Below, piece after piece: positions 33,551-45,350 of a DNA stretch of 64,000 nucleotides. A program made the translations under genes and the position numbers. Position 1 is the stretch's first letter. Each line of letters begins with the position of its first letter. The notes below the pieces were generated by a model. The model did no database searches. It saw only the letters and a list, made by a program, of their open reading frames with translations, and had not been told where the DNA came from. Source of the stretch: Lycorma delicatula (taxonomy: Eukaryota; Arthropoda; Insecta; Hemiptera; Fulgoridae); contig NC_134456.1 of the NCBI RefSeq assembly GCF_047948215.1, forward strand, positions 198,102,034 to 198,166,033, read 5' to 3'.

Positions 33551-35530
33551 TATTTTTCTTTTTTTTGGTCTTCAGTCATTTGACTGGTTTGATGCAGCTC
33601 TCCAAGATTCCTTATCTAGTGCTAGTCATTTCATTTCTGTATACTTCCTACATCCTACATCCCTAACAATTTTTTTTATATATTCCAAAATTGCCTGCCT
33701 GCACAATTTTTCCCATCTACCTGTCCCTCCAATATCAAAGCAACTATTCCAGGATGCCTTAATATGTGGCCTATAAGTCGGTCTCTTTTAACTATATTTG
33801 TAGAAATTCTTCTATCTTCATCAATTTGCGCCTCTTCATTTATCACTTTATCCATCCATCTGATTTTTAACATTGTCCTATAACACCACATTTCAAAAGC
33901 TTTTAATCTTTTCTTCTCAGGTACTCCGATCATCCAAGTTTCACTTCCATATAAAACTGTACTGTCTTTGTTTAACAATATTATTAGATTTTAAGTTATG
34001 TACCAAAAAAATTCTCTTTAACTTTCCTGTACACTCCATCTATTTTACCAGTGATCTCTTTCCACTTGTGAACACTTTCCTTTAATCTACTCTTCTTTCA
34101 CTAGTTTTCACTTCCTGTTTGTATTATTTCTTAATTGTTAGTAGTTCCTTTTACTTTCTTCATCACTAGTATTCTTATATTTTCTACATTCATCCCTCAG
34201 CTGCAATTATATACTGTGATATCCAAGGTTTTCTACCAGTTTTCTTTGTTCTGCCTAAGTTTTCTTCTGCTGATTTAAGAATTTCCTTTTTAACATTTTC
34301 CCATTCTTCTTCTACACTTCTACCGTATCATTTACTCAGACCTCTTGCGATGGCCTCCTCAAAAAGATTCTTTACCTTCTCTTCCTCAAGTTTCTCTAAA
34401 TTTCACCGAATAATCTGATACCTTTTCTTCAGGTTTTTAAACGCCAATCTACATTTCATTATCACTAAATTATGGTCACTATCAATGTCTGCTCCAGGGT
34501 AAGCTTCGCAGTCGACGAGTTGATTTCTAAATCTTTGCTTAACCATGATACAATCTATATGATACCTTGCAGTATCGTCTGGCTTTTTCCATATGTATAT
34601 TCTTCTATTATGATTTTTAAACTGGGTGTTGGCAATTACTAAATTATACTTCATGCAAAACTCTATAAGTCAGTCCCCTCTTTCATTCCTTTTGCCCAGC
34701 CCATATTCACCCACAATATTTCCTTCCTTACCTTTTTCAATGCTTGCATTCCCATCTCCAATTATTATTAATTTTTCATCCCCTTTTATGTGTTTAATTG
34801 CTTCGTCAATTTCTTTTACACACACTCTACCTTATCATCATCATGAGCACTTGGAAGCATATAGACATTAACAATCATCGGCTTAGGTTTTGATTCTATC
34901 CTTATTACAATGATTCTGTCAATATGCATTGATACTCTCTTCCATCTCTTCTTGTTCATTATGAAACCTACTCCTGTCGGCCCTTTATTTGAAGCTCAGT
35001 TAATTATTCTAAAATCACCTGACCAAAAGTAATTTTCCTCTTCCCACTGAACCTCGCTAATTCCTACTACCTACAACCTTTTTTAGACTTCTAATATTCC
35101 ACACTCTGACTAGTAGAATGTTATTTTTTAATTTTCCGGTGACCCCTTCCTTAGTAGTCCCCACCCAGTGATCAGAATGGGTGACTAGTTTACCTCCAGA
35201 ATATTTTACCAAGGAAGTTGTCTCCATCTTTGTTATATGAAAATACAGAGAGCTATATTTTCTTGGAAAAAAGCAGCTGTAGTTTTCCATTGCTTTCAGC
35301 TGCGCAGTACTCAGAAGATTGAGTAATGTTGATATGGCCGTTTAAGTCCTCCTGACCTATACCGTTAACAACTACTGAAAGAACTGCTGCCCCTTTCAGT
35401 AATCATTCCTTAGTGTGGCTCTCAACAGATACCCTCCAATGCGGTTGCACCTTTGGTCCAGCTACTCTATCACTGAGCACTCAAGCCCCCTCACCATCAG
35501 CAGCGTCTTATGATTCATAGAGGGAGATTC
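33551..35530 (-). mobile_element. RTE-type LINE, copy B: both ends present, large internal deletion
   Basis: Its 3' end (T-rich run, then GGTCTTCAGTCATTTGACTG) and its 5' untranslated region (35040-35530, ending TCATAGAGGGAG as in copy D) are both present. Inside, the short ORF at 33676-33978 begins MLNKDSTVLYGSETWM, fusing the NVLNKD region (residue ~297 of copy A) directly to the tail YGSETW (beyond residue 700). About 1.3 kb with the whole reverse transcriptase is missing. The endonuclease part survives in pieces (34403-34654). It could not have inserted itself. Confidence 0.85.
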
Positions 35531-35695
35531 TATCTATAATAGTCAGTTTTCGTAATGCAATCCATAATACATTATTTAATAGGAAGAAATACCATTGAAA
35601 AATGTAATATTGGAAAAACAAGTTATATTTTTTTAATATAATTTTTATTTTTTTTACATACAATAATAAAATTTATGATTTTGATTTTTTTTCAG
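35531..35695. other. End of intron 4
   Basis: Short AT-rich stretch with a strong polypyrimidine tract and TTCAG acceptor before exon e. Confidence 0.6.
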
Positions 35696-35952
35696 TTGAT
35701 AAGTACAACTCTTAGTCTTGCTGGTTGTGTTTTATGCACATTTTTACTGGGGCTGATTGGCAAAAGGCCACTGGCTTTAATATCAATTGGTGGCTGTGCA
35801 TTAAGTTGTTTTTGTATCAGCAGCTGCAGTTTATTCACAAAGGTCACTGGTTCTTGGTTTTCAACCGCTGCTCTTTTTTCACTTTCATTTTTCACTGGAG
35901 TAGGAATGATTCCTTTACCATGGATTTACATGAGTGAAGTCTTCCCATTCAG
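35696..35952 (+). CDS. Tret1-like sugar transporter, internal exon e (TM8-TM10)
   Basis: 85 codons plus two bases. It encodes LISTTLSLAGCVLCTFLLGL (TM8), IGKRPLALIS (the second-half repeat of the TM2-TM3 loop motif, between TM8 and TM9), GGCALSCFCISSCS (TM9) and FSLSFFTGVGMIPLPWIYMS, then EVFPFR. The G.IP.PW..[MS]SE.FP..R block around TM10 is one of the best conserved sugar-porter signatures, and its tryptophan lines the sugar site in related transporters. The donor is GTAAAT; the intron splits the last arginine codon (AG|G). A 67-codon ORF on the other strand is only a shadow. Confidence 0.93.
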
Positions 35953-36832
35953 GTAAATGACACACAATAATCAGTCATCGTTACTTTAAAGCCACATATT
36001 TTTATCATAAAGTAAAAAATTAACAAAAGATTCAACAAATATTACAATTTTTTTCTTTTTTTTAATCAATAAACTTCAAATCAACTGTTATTTTTTTAAT
36101 TTTATTTCACTGACATTTCGTGATTTGAGTATATTAACAATTATAAAATTGATTATAATTTTTCTTTTAAAAATATTTTTTTTCAATTTTAATAAAATAT
36201 GTAATTTATTTTATAATTTGATGTATTAATATAAAAAATTACATTATTAATTTTTATTAAAATTATTTTAATAGAAAATATGAAATTAAAATTTAAAGTA
36301 AATAAAAAGACAAGAGTGGTAAAAAACCAGTAAACTGGTAACCTAACTGGTACAGTACCATTTACTTAACTGATAACTGGTTTTTTACCAGTAGTCCTGC
36401 TTTTACATGCTGTTTATTTTACCTATGTCAAATTGTACCCAGGTAATAGTCAGAAATAATAATGGACAGCCTAATCTTATTTATAGCTTAACAATAATGG
36501 CAGGTTAATCTTAATAACTTGTTTTTAATTTATAAAACTAACAACAATAAAGTTTATTTTAATAAGTCTTAGAAATTAATAAAAATTTATTTATAAGTAA
36601 TTCAAACCAGTCTAGTAAGATTTTTCCTAACGAATATTATTATTATTTTTTTGAAGGTTTTAGGAGCATTGACTACTTTGGTCATTAGCTTTTCCCACTT
36701 CAAGAAAAAAGAAAAAAAATTCTAAATTTTTCATACTTTCAATGATACTAGCACTGTTAATTCTTTCTTACTTAAAAATCGAACAAATGCAGAAATGTAA
36801 TCACGATGAATTTGGATTCTTGAACATATTAC
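35953..36832. other. Start of intron 5
   Basis: AT-rich intron sequence with no gene. It contains the inverted-repeat element at 36318-36389. Confidence 0.5.
36318..36389. repeat. Small inverted-repeat (MITE-like) element
   Basis: Perfect 14-bp arms GGTAAAAAACCAGT at 36318-36331 and the complement at 36376-36389, with further loose pairing outward (AGGACTACTGG on the right, CAAGAGTGG on the left). The core is also rich in CTGGTAAC/ACTGGT palindromes. The ends are not sharp. Confidence 0.6.
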
Positions 36833-37980
36833 AATTTTTTTTTTTTTTTGTTTACTGCCTAGGCTTTTCTTTCGGCCATCCTTTTTTGCACCTTTTTTCC
36901 ATTCTTCTTATGGCCTCAACTTCTGATGACAACATGTCTGAGGCCTTGGACATGGCATCTTCCTTCTCTCTTTCTGATACCAATGATGTTCTGGGGTTGA
37001 CATCAGGTGATGACAGCAGTTAGACAGCAGATGGAGCAGTTAGCATTGTCGTTATTGAATCAACTTGTTGCTATCGCTAGTGGTACATTTTCAGCGGCTG
37101 ATGAACTTGATTCGATCTCTGAAAATGTACTTGGGGTGGCTGAAATACATGCCCTCTCCATAGTTATCCTCTGGGCTTTAGGAGGTTCTATAAGAACAAA
37201 TTCCATATTGTCTGTGTCTGGTGCTTTCTCTATAATTACTTGCACCTCCATTGCACTACTCTCAGATTTTCCCTGTACTCTTGCCACACCCTCCTTTGCC
37301 TTATGACTTGTCGATAGAGGGTTTTTTCTTGGCTTTTCCAGATACATTGTGATCTTTATGTACTACATCAGTTGGTGGTGTCATGTTTGCAGGTTTTGCT
37401 GATTCTTTATGCTGCACAAGTATGTCCCTTGTGTCAACAATGTCAGTCTGGGGGTGAGTCTTCATTGATTCTCATTGAATCGACAATGATTCTTTCTACT
37501 AACCTTGGAGGTCTGATCCGGTACTCCGGTGGAACCGACGTATGTCCTGGCAGAGAGCAATGTGCAATCTCTGCACTGACACCAGGCTTCTACTCACTGG
37601 AGCTTTCAGAGCTCCCATGCACCGACATACATGGGCACCTTTGCTACATGCTTGCCATCACAGGGGGCTTGTGGATAACGGAAGGGTCTCAGTTACACCT
37701 GCAATAACATTGACCCTGGCCGTCACATCGCCAGCTCAAAATGTACTATAAGTCCATTTCCAAGTCATTTAATTGTCCATGATCTGCAGGTGGCCAAAAG
37801 AAATCCAGTCTATTTTGGTGACCTGAAGGTGGAAGACAGGTCAAACGAAAGAGCACATTTCCGAGGAAAATACTCGGAGCCCCATTAGCCAGCATTGTGC
37901 GTATGAACAGCTGTTGCCGCCATGGACAACATAGGTGTTGTGTTCCGGACGTGGGGATTATCTACCTCAGGGCATTAATA
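36833..37980 (-). mobile_element. I/Jockey-type LINE-derived copy with ORF1 part and poly(A), no ORF2
   Basis: The minus strand starts at 37980 with a GC-rich 5' untranslated region that includes GGTTCCACCGGAGTACCGGA (also found in the neighbouring LINE at 43600-43650). It runs through an ORF1-like region (VQHKESAKPANMTPPTDVVH near 37410; 37347-37060 open) and ends KKGWPKEKPRQ-stop, followed directly by a poly(A) of about 17 (36833-36850). The neighbour's ORF1 ends KKGWPKGKPSP-stop. The zinc-knuckle part and all of ORF2 are missing. Confidence 0.6.
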
Positions 37981-38711
37981 TTATTTTTTTTGTTATACGG
38001 GCATCGACTTCTATGGTCATTAGTGCTCGTCACATTCTTAAAAGGGATTTATATCACCATCAGGGTCATCTATGTAAGGGTGTAAAGGGTTCTTACATTT
38101 TATTTAAAAACACACAAATTTAACAACAAAACACCAAAGAAAAAAACACGGGGTGTAAAGGACCCCGATTTTAAAAATGAATGGAAATTTAAACATAAGT
38201 ATGGAAAAGAAAATCTTTTCTTACAATACCAATATCCCCTTTTTTCCTATCTCCCTTATTTTATTTAAGCACCCCCAGGAAGATCAGAACCGCCGTTCAG
38301 CAGCACATCAGTCGCCCTAGGATGCCGTGGCAGTTGACTCCCGCTCTATAAATAGTCCCGTAGGACGTAACCGATCGGGGTCCTCCCCGCATCATAAGAG
38401 CAATTTGACAGCTGTTCAGGACGGCCAAAGAATCCCTCGGCGGGGAGGCTGCCCTTCCCGGTCCTTAACTACTTGGCTCCAGTCATGCATTGCGTATATA
38501 CTTGACCCCGCGCCCTCAGTCCACCCTTGAGGGTCCCCTATATCATCACTGGATACACCCCGACTCCCCTACTCGTGCATTCAGGCGAGCCCGGGCGGCC
38601 TAGGCAAGAGGACTACCTCCCGTAACTATACGTGCCACACTTCGAGACTCCTATTGTATATATTGAAGCTACTCCCTTAGAGATTCTTAACACAGCTTGA
38701 CACTTTTTTTT

Positions 38712-41700
38712 TTACAGACTTTTAAGAAGTCCACTGACGTATAGATAAGCAACTATTTTATCTTCATTTCCATTTTCCAAATCAGCAGCAATATTATTGC
38801 TTAGTCTGAACCTCTTTCTGAGGTCCTCATATGTGGTACACTTTTCCAGATGCTTGACTGTAAGTGTTCTGTTACAAACACTGCACATTGGTCTTTCTTC
38901 GCCGGTTAATAAATATGAATTTGTTATTCGCGTGTAACAGATTCTAAGTCTGGTCACAGCCACTTGTTTTCTGCTTGTCAACTTCACGTCGCGAGTTCAA
39001 TTTTTTACTTAATCTTCTCCAATTCCACCTGTTTCTTATTGTGTTAGACAATTTTTAATATCTGCCACCCGTACATCCAAGTTATCACAGACTGTCGCCT
39101 TTCTGGCAGCCTCGTCTGCGCTTTCATTTCCTGCAATACCAGCATGCCTTGGAGTCCATACAAACACACATCGCTGTCCTCGTTTATTTAAAATGGACAG
39201 GATGCTTGCAATTAGGACGTCCTTAATGTTCTTGTTCCGAATTGCAACAACTGCATTTAGAGAGTCGGAACATATTAGCACTCTCTCTTTGCAATAGTGT
39301 TCCGGTAGCGAAGAGCTTGCAGTATGGCAGTACATCTTGCAGTTGCCAAAAATGGGCTTCTCCATTTACATAGATGGAACATCCAACACCATGTTCGGTT
39401 TAAGAAACCGTCAGTATAAATTTTAATGTGTTTGTAACTACTGACGGTTGATAAAAATTCCTGTTGGAAGATTACTGCTGGCTTCTTTTTTATTTCTTCC
39501 CGAGAGAGATCCAGCCTTGTGTTTACCGCTGCAAAAGCCATGGCCGTATTTCTCTCGTAGAAATTGCTAATGTCTCTGGTAAAGCAATTTCATATTTTCT
39601 TGTCAATTCGTGATACCTTATTCCGGCTGGTCTGGAGAAGGTAACACGATTCCAAAGATGCAAAAGTAAAGGATTTCAAAGGATGCAATGCAGCCAAAAG
39701 ATAATTGTTAAAAATTTTGTTATTTATACGGATAGGAAAGGCCCCATATATTTGCTGCATATCTTAGCAGTAGGATCTCTATTCTACAATGTAGTGGCAT
39801 TATTCTGGCTTGGGACATTAGACTAGCCGCTGGACTTGCACGGAATGCGCCTGTAGCGCATCTTATTCCGCTATTACGTATTACGTCTAACTTTCTTAAA
39901 TGCAACTTCCTTTAGCGGATGTATATACAATACATCCGTAGTCGAGTTTCGATTGTACCAGTGCTTTAAACAGTCTCAATAGTACTTCTTTATTTGAGCC
40001 CCAATTGATGTTGGATAAACATTTAATAATGTTTGGGGCTTTTCTGCATCTATCACTCAAGCCCTGTATATGTAATCTCCATGTAAGGGATTTATCTAAT
40101 AACAGACCTAAAAATCTCACATTACCCTTATATTCTATTGGATTGTTGTCGATGGTCAAAGCAGGACTTTGGTGAGGAATTCTCTTCCTACAGAAGTGTA
40201 CACAGCACGTTTTTCTGGTGAAAATTGGAATCCATTATTCCTCGCAACTTCATTAAGAGTGTTAATCGCTCGTTGTAATTTGTACTTCATCATAGCTGTC
40301 TTGTTGCTGGCATACACAATTGCCAAATCATCAACATAGACACTTTTGCAGATTTCTAATGGAATAGCTAATATTAGTTTATTGATGGCGATCGTAAATA
40401 ACGTACCGCTCAATGGCGAACCTTGTGGGATGCCATTTTCTAAGCTTTTTTTCAAATGTATATTTATTGGTGACGCCTACTTGCAAAGTACGGTCAATCA
40501 TATAATTACTGAGTAAAACTGGTAGATTGCCACGAATGCCCCTTTCATGTATCTGGAGCATTATTCCATGTCGCCAGATCATATCGATTGCCTTCTGAAG
40601 ATCAAAGAAGACTCTGACACAATGTTTTCTTATAATAAAACTGCTATATGTAATGTTCTCTAAGTGGATCATTTGATCAGTGGTAGAGTGGTATTGCCGA
40701 GAGCCTGCTTGATGTGAGGATATGAGGTTTTCTTTTTCTAAAATCCAAACGAGTCGATTATTTATCATTTTTTCCCATAGCGCACGTCAAAGAAATAGTA
40801 CGGTAACTATTGGGATCTGTCAAATTTTTATCTTTCTTTGATACTGGAACAATATGTGCTTTTTCCACTGCTGCGGGTACATTCCATCCCGCCATACCTG
40901 ATTATATAGTTCTAACAATGTACGTTTTGCACTGATATTCAGCTGCCTGATCATGTTATAATGAATTTCATCCGGACCAGCAGCTGTGTTGCCTGCTTTC
41001 TCCAACGCTTTCACGAATTCTTCTATTTTAAAAGGTACATTGTATGAATCATTTATTTCCGTTCTGAAATTTAGTAGACCTTCAAGTTCTGCTTTTTTCG
41101 CCCTAAAATCCTCATCGTAATTAGCCGTTTTGCTGGCTTTTTCGAAGTGATTGACTAATAACTCTGTAGTTTCGTTTGGAGTGTCTTTAATTTCATATTC
41201 ATATTGAAGGCTAGTTATGGGAGTAAAATTTTTACCTTCACTTTCTTTCAAATCTGATGCAGTTCTGTTTCTGTCAATGGATGACACGTGTTGCTGCCAG
41301 GATCGTTTTTTAGAGCCAATCATAAGTATTTTTGCATATGCTCTGTATTTTTAAAGGCAATTAGGTTTTCTACTGTGGGACGTTTCTTAAAGGCGTCGCT
41401 TTAAATTTAAACGGGTCGCTTCTTAAATTTTCCAGATGTTTTGGGAATATATCTTGATGCCAAGTCAAGTATTTGTTATGGCGTCGACATCAGATTCGAT
41501 AACTCCATTTGTTTCGGAGTATCGTCCTAGCTGTAAAGCTCGTCCAATCTGCCTTATCAAACAACCATATTTTGGAGATGGGATATGTTTTCCTTGTAAC
41601 ATCAGTTACAATTTGCGCCGGAAAACGATCGCCTTCATGTAGATCCTCTAAAACATGGAAGGTGTACCTCGGTGCTATCGATCCATTTATAAATGCTAGA

Positions 41701-42165
41701 TCTATACAGGACGTCGATCCATCCTTGGCACTGAAAAAGTTCCTGAACCAAGAGAATGAGATCAGAATTCAACAAGAACCTTTCCAATTCTCTTCCGCGG
41801 TGATCTACTCAATCCTAGTATGAGCATTGAAATCACCCACCAGTAGTATGGATGGGGGAAGCTGAGAAATTAATCGTGCTATGTCACCCTTCCAATCAAA
41901 ATTCGGCAAGTATATGCTGCAGACAGTGATCTGAAGCGGACGCTTCATTTTGATGCGACCGCTTATAAACTTGTATTTAGATCAGCAGCTTCGGCGGTAG
42001 CTCTAGACAATGTTAATATGGCTACTCCATCTCTAACTCTTTTTCATTTCGGAGAAATCTGTTTCTTGCAAGCATATACAAACTGGGTCTACATCATGTA
42101 CAGTGGGATTGGAGCTCATGGATGTTTGACAAACATCCATTAATGTTCCATTGAAGAATCAACTC
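38712..42165 (-). pseudogene. LINE ORF2: endonuclease, reverse transcriptase, RNase H (broken)
   Basis: Needed for target-primed retrotransposition. Blocks in order on the minus strand: endonuclease piece VHDVDPVCICLQETDF (about 42110-42060); a linker and reverse transcriptase start from 41323 (SLQYEYEIKDTPNETTELLV, AGPDEIHYNMIRQLNI); LEKENLISSHQAGSRQYHST (40740 region); GIPQGSPLSGTLFTIAIN (motif B, 40440-40385); VYVDDLAIVY (motif C, about 40340-40310); KSLTWRLHIQGLSDRCRKA; the thumb piece RKLDVIRNSGIRCATGAFRA; then RNase H with ICSDSLNAVVAIR (39280-39240) and WTPRHAGIAGNESADEAARK (39170-39110). It ends VSGLLKSL-stop at 38712. Frameshifts at several points (near 40450, 39900, 39300 and others) prevent expression. 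The combination EN-RT-RNase H points to the I group or RNase H-bearing Jockey relatives. Confidence 0.82.
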
Positions 42166-42189
42166 GCTAAGTTTAAATTAATTTATGGG

Positions 42190-43541
42190 CTTGGTTTGCC
42201 TTTCGGCCATCCTTTTTTTCTTTTCTTTTCCATATTACGAACAGCTTCGTGTTAGATAACAATGTCGTCGCCCATAAAGCTTCCGGCCTCCTCAATCATC
42301 GCCTGGTTCAGGACTCGATTGAGAGGGGAGAACCTGGAAGACCCCCGACACAGGAGTCGTACCAGTTACCACCAGGTAGCTGGGGACACAAGCCCCCCTG
42401 TGAGGTGTTTTGTGGCCTCTGTGGTTTAGAGGCCACCTCCGTTGCAGGAGGGTTGGGAGCCTCCATAACAGACTGCGAAGAGGTCACTTTCTTTCGGTCA
42501 TCATTCAGTATCTCATGCAAACGGACCTGGCCTTCTGACTTGGCGTCCGTTTTCTTCTGGTCAAGAGCACTTTTGTTTTTTGAAGACATGTCATCAGGAG
42601 GCTGTATTGTTATCTTTGGCTTTACGGTTTCTTTACGACTGAAAGGCTTCATTTTGTTTTCTGTTATCCTTTCAATCATGCTAGTCAAAGTAGGCGCAAG
42701 TTGACTAATAAGCTGATTTTCATCGACACTACTGGAGCAGGAGCAGGAGCAGGAACAGCATGCGCAGCCTGAGCATAAGTTGTTGTTGCTCTAGACTTGC
42801 GGGCGTTTACAATTTTCTTTGCTTCAAGGTAGGTGATTTTCTGCAGGGTTTTTACTTTCTACACAGCTACTTCGTCTTTGAAGACAGGACAGTTTTGGGA
42901 TCTGCACGAATGCTGTCCTTTACAATTGACACATGTAGGAGGCTTCTTTCATGGTTCCCCCTCATGAACCTCTTCACCATAGTCGGTTAAAAGTGAGGAC
43001 ATGAGAGGCAGAAGGTAGAACCTCGCCGTTTCATGTTCAATCTGCGGCACTCTATCACTCCTTGAGGTGTCAATTCCTCAACTATTTCCTGCTCCGTGCA
43101 GTTCAGAAGATCCCGACAGACCAAAACACCCTTTGAGGTGTTGACTGCCGTGCGGAACGACATGAACGGCAAAATCTCCAATATTCTTGAGCCCTAGGAT
43201 CTTCTGTGACTGTGAATCATTCATCATCTTCACATGAAGTCCATTATATTTTTTCTAATTTCCTTAACTACGCCTCCAGCACATTTTGTTATTTCTCGAG
43301 CAATGAGAAAAGAGCTTACCCTCGAGAAATTTCCATCTTCTTTCGTGATTACTAAATACTTCGGTTTTGGTATGCTACTCTTATAAAATGCTATTTGCAA
43401 ACTCTTGGCTTCAATTTCTATTCGTCTTGACTCAGCACTGTTTCTCAGTTCTAAACGAGGTTTGTTTAGAACCTTTCTCTGTTCTAAACGAGGGTCTTTA
43501 CGTGAACCCTCTGCCACGTTTGGTGATTGTCCATGTTGCAT
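42190..43541 (-). pseudogene. LINE ORF1 (gag-like) relic
   Basis: Nucleic-acid-binding partner of ORF2 in this LINE type. The minus strand reads, from MQHGQSPNVAEGSRKDPRLE at 43541, through VSSFLIAREITKCAGGVVKE and, after a frameshift, VLVCRDLLNCTEQEIVEELT and PQGVIECRRLNMKRRGSTFC (the typical gag-like RNA-binding fold of I/Jockey ORF1). A degraded zinc-knuckle region with CVNCKGQHSCRSQNCP (about 42945-42895) follows, then a Pro/Gln/Lys-rich tail (42688-42308) and KKGWPKGKPSP-stop near 42192. Frameshifts and stops disable it. Confidence 0.7.
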
Positions 43542-43661
43542 GTAATGTAATCATTTCTGCATTAGGGCTAGCCGCCGGGGTACACCCCCACTCCAGGTCT
43601 ACCAACCCCGGAGGTCCGGTTCGGTACTCCGGTGGAACCGGCATATGTCTTAGCAGAGAGG

Positions 43662-44973
43662 GGATGATTATTGTTTTATTTTTATTATTATTATTACTCT
43701 CAGTTACTAGTTAATTTCTAAGAAAGTTATCTCTAAAAATTTCTATTGGGGTCCTAAATACAGTATGTTAATATAATCTATTTATTTTGTGTTTGGCGAT
43801 TTTACGGCATATTTTTTTTTTTCAATTATTAAAAAGTTAGTTTTTCTGGCATTTTCGGGTCTTACATTTGATTTAGAAAACTGAAATTTATATATTTTAA
43901 GCACTTTAGTAAACCTTCGTAATACGTTTACTTTACTCAGTTCGTAATACGTTTGAACCAGCCTGATAGCTTACACCGTTATTGCGTGATGATTATTAAA
44001 AAATTTTAATTTTGGCGATCATTTTGATGAGAACCCGAAGGCCGATTGCGGCCAACCGAGTATTTTTGAAATTTTTTAACAATACTTAATCCAAATCCGA
44101 AATCAAAATTCGACACAAAAAGTATTCACACAGATACATACATACTGAATTTAATAATGAAGAACTGTTTGTTCATTGAAAATAACTGAAATAGAATTAA
44201 TAAGCAATAATTGAATAGAATTCAAGATGTATTTTTAAAACGAAATGCTATTTTTAATTTTAAAAAATCTCATGAGCAACTTTTTTTAGAGTAGATCATT
44301 GTTTATTTACTTCTAGGTCTTTGTAATTGACCAATAAATTACAAAAGTTTGTATAATAATTTACAGCCTGATAAAATTCTGTTATTTATAACATTTTCAC
44401 ATGAAACATCAAAAGAAATTTTTGGAATTACATTCTCCTAATAAAATGTAAATTATGAACATTTTTTTTTTACTATCTATGTTTTAAACTTAAAGAAATA
44501 AGACTGTTCTTTTTGCTCCATTCCAGAGAGCCTTAATTCATATTCAGCAGTAGTTCTGAACATTACCTCTTTGCATTCCTGTTTTTTTATTAATGCTGTT
44601 TTTTTTCTTTTGCATGCCTTGTGTACAAAATAAATTTTTTTCTAGGCCTGCCCAATACTTTAATGTTCCTGGAAACATAATAAACCCAATTTTAATAAAT
44701 CCACAAAGAAAAAGTAGAAAATAATACTTATCCATTTTTTCAGTAAATTTTGACATTTTGAAATCGATCAAAATTAAAGGAAGTTGTTTGTTTTAATTTG
44801 CTGTCAACTTTAAAACATTAAAAACTTCATTAAGAGTTGAAAACTAAGTATTTACATTATATTGCTTTTTTTTAAAGTTGGATTTTTTTTTAGTTTATTC
44901 GATTTTTCCAGTTCTTTAATTAGTTTTTGGTGGTATCATATACATATAACAATGCTGTGGAAATCTGTTTCAG
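43662..44973. other. End of intron 5
   Basis: AT-rich with a moderately CpG-containing block at 43780-44120 that includes the short palindrome GGCCGATTGCGGCC near 44040. It ends in CTGTTTCAG before exon f. No gene is seen. Confidence 0.45.
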
Positions 44974-45235
44974 GGGGCGAAATATAGCTAGTGGAATAGG
45001 AGCTGCTGTTTCACATCTTTTCACCTTTATTGTGAACTTGCTATATCTTGATATGGAAGATTATTTATCATTTAGTGGAGTATTTTTCTTATATGGTGTA
45101 CTAGGTATTGTTGGACTGATATATTTCTTTTTCTGTTTGCCGGAGACTGAGGGTCGTACTATGGAAGAAATTGAAGAAATGTTCAAAAGTAAAAAGATAA
45201 ATTATTCAATGAAGGAAAATAGATATGATATGTGA
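44974..45235 (+). CDS. Tret1-like sugar transporter, last exon f (TM11-TM12, C-terminus)
   Basis: One base completes the split arginine codon, then 86 codons and TGA (45233-45235). It encodes GRNIASGIGAAVSHLFTFIV (TM11; the R..A.G....... continuation of the PFR block), LYLDMEDYLSFSGVFFLYG, LGIVGLIYFFFCLPE (TM12) and PETEGRTMEEIEEMF, the C-terminal sugar-porter signature PETKGRT/PETEGRT seen in Tret1-type proteins. A 20-residue hydrophilic, Lys-rich tail follows. With exons a-e this gives 459 residues, close to full length for the family (usually 450-500), so only a short N-terminus is missing. Only 16 bases separate the stop from a mariner insertion. Confidence 0.93.
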
Positions 45236-45318
45236 TTTCATAATGTTTGTATGAGACTCGGCTGATAAATTTTGCCCATATATGCATAGCATAGGAATGA
45301 AAGAAGATATTGTAATGA

Positions 45319-45324
45319 ATAAAG
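45319..45324 (+). promoter_or_regulatory. Candidate poly(A) signal AATAAA for the transporter gene, inside mariner
   Basis: First AATAAA after the stop codon, 84 bases downstream, and within the mariner. A later AATAAA lies near 46494 in the DNA beyond the element. Which is used is not visible from sequence. Confidence 0.45.
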
Positions 45325-45350
45325 TACAATTAGCTACAGAAAGCATTATT

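Larger units (their letters stand above)
37983..43661 (-). mobile_element. I/Jockey-type LINE with RNase H, nearly complete but degraded
   Basis: Minus strand: part of the 5' untranslated region (43560-43661), an ORF1 relic, an ORF2 relic with endonuclease, reverse transcriptase and RNase H, a long 3' untranslated region (38711-37990) ending TAATGACCATAGAAGTCGAT and GCCCGTATAAC, and a short A-run. The GC content is clearly higher than in the surrounding intron. Its 3' end abuts the 5' end of the related copy at 36833-37980, head to tail. Confidence 0.75.

Noticed and set aside
37372..37751. Plus-strand ORFs in the GC-rich LINE 5' region
   Set aside because: They are antisense to the LINE 5' UTR and ORF1; no recognisable protein.
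42249..43714. Plus-strand ORFs opposite ORF1 of the large LINE
   Set aside because: Shadows of the gag-like relic on the minus strand.
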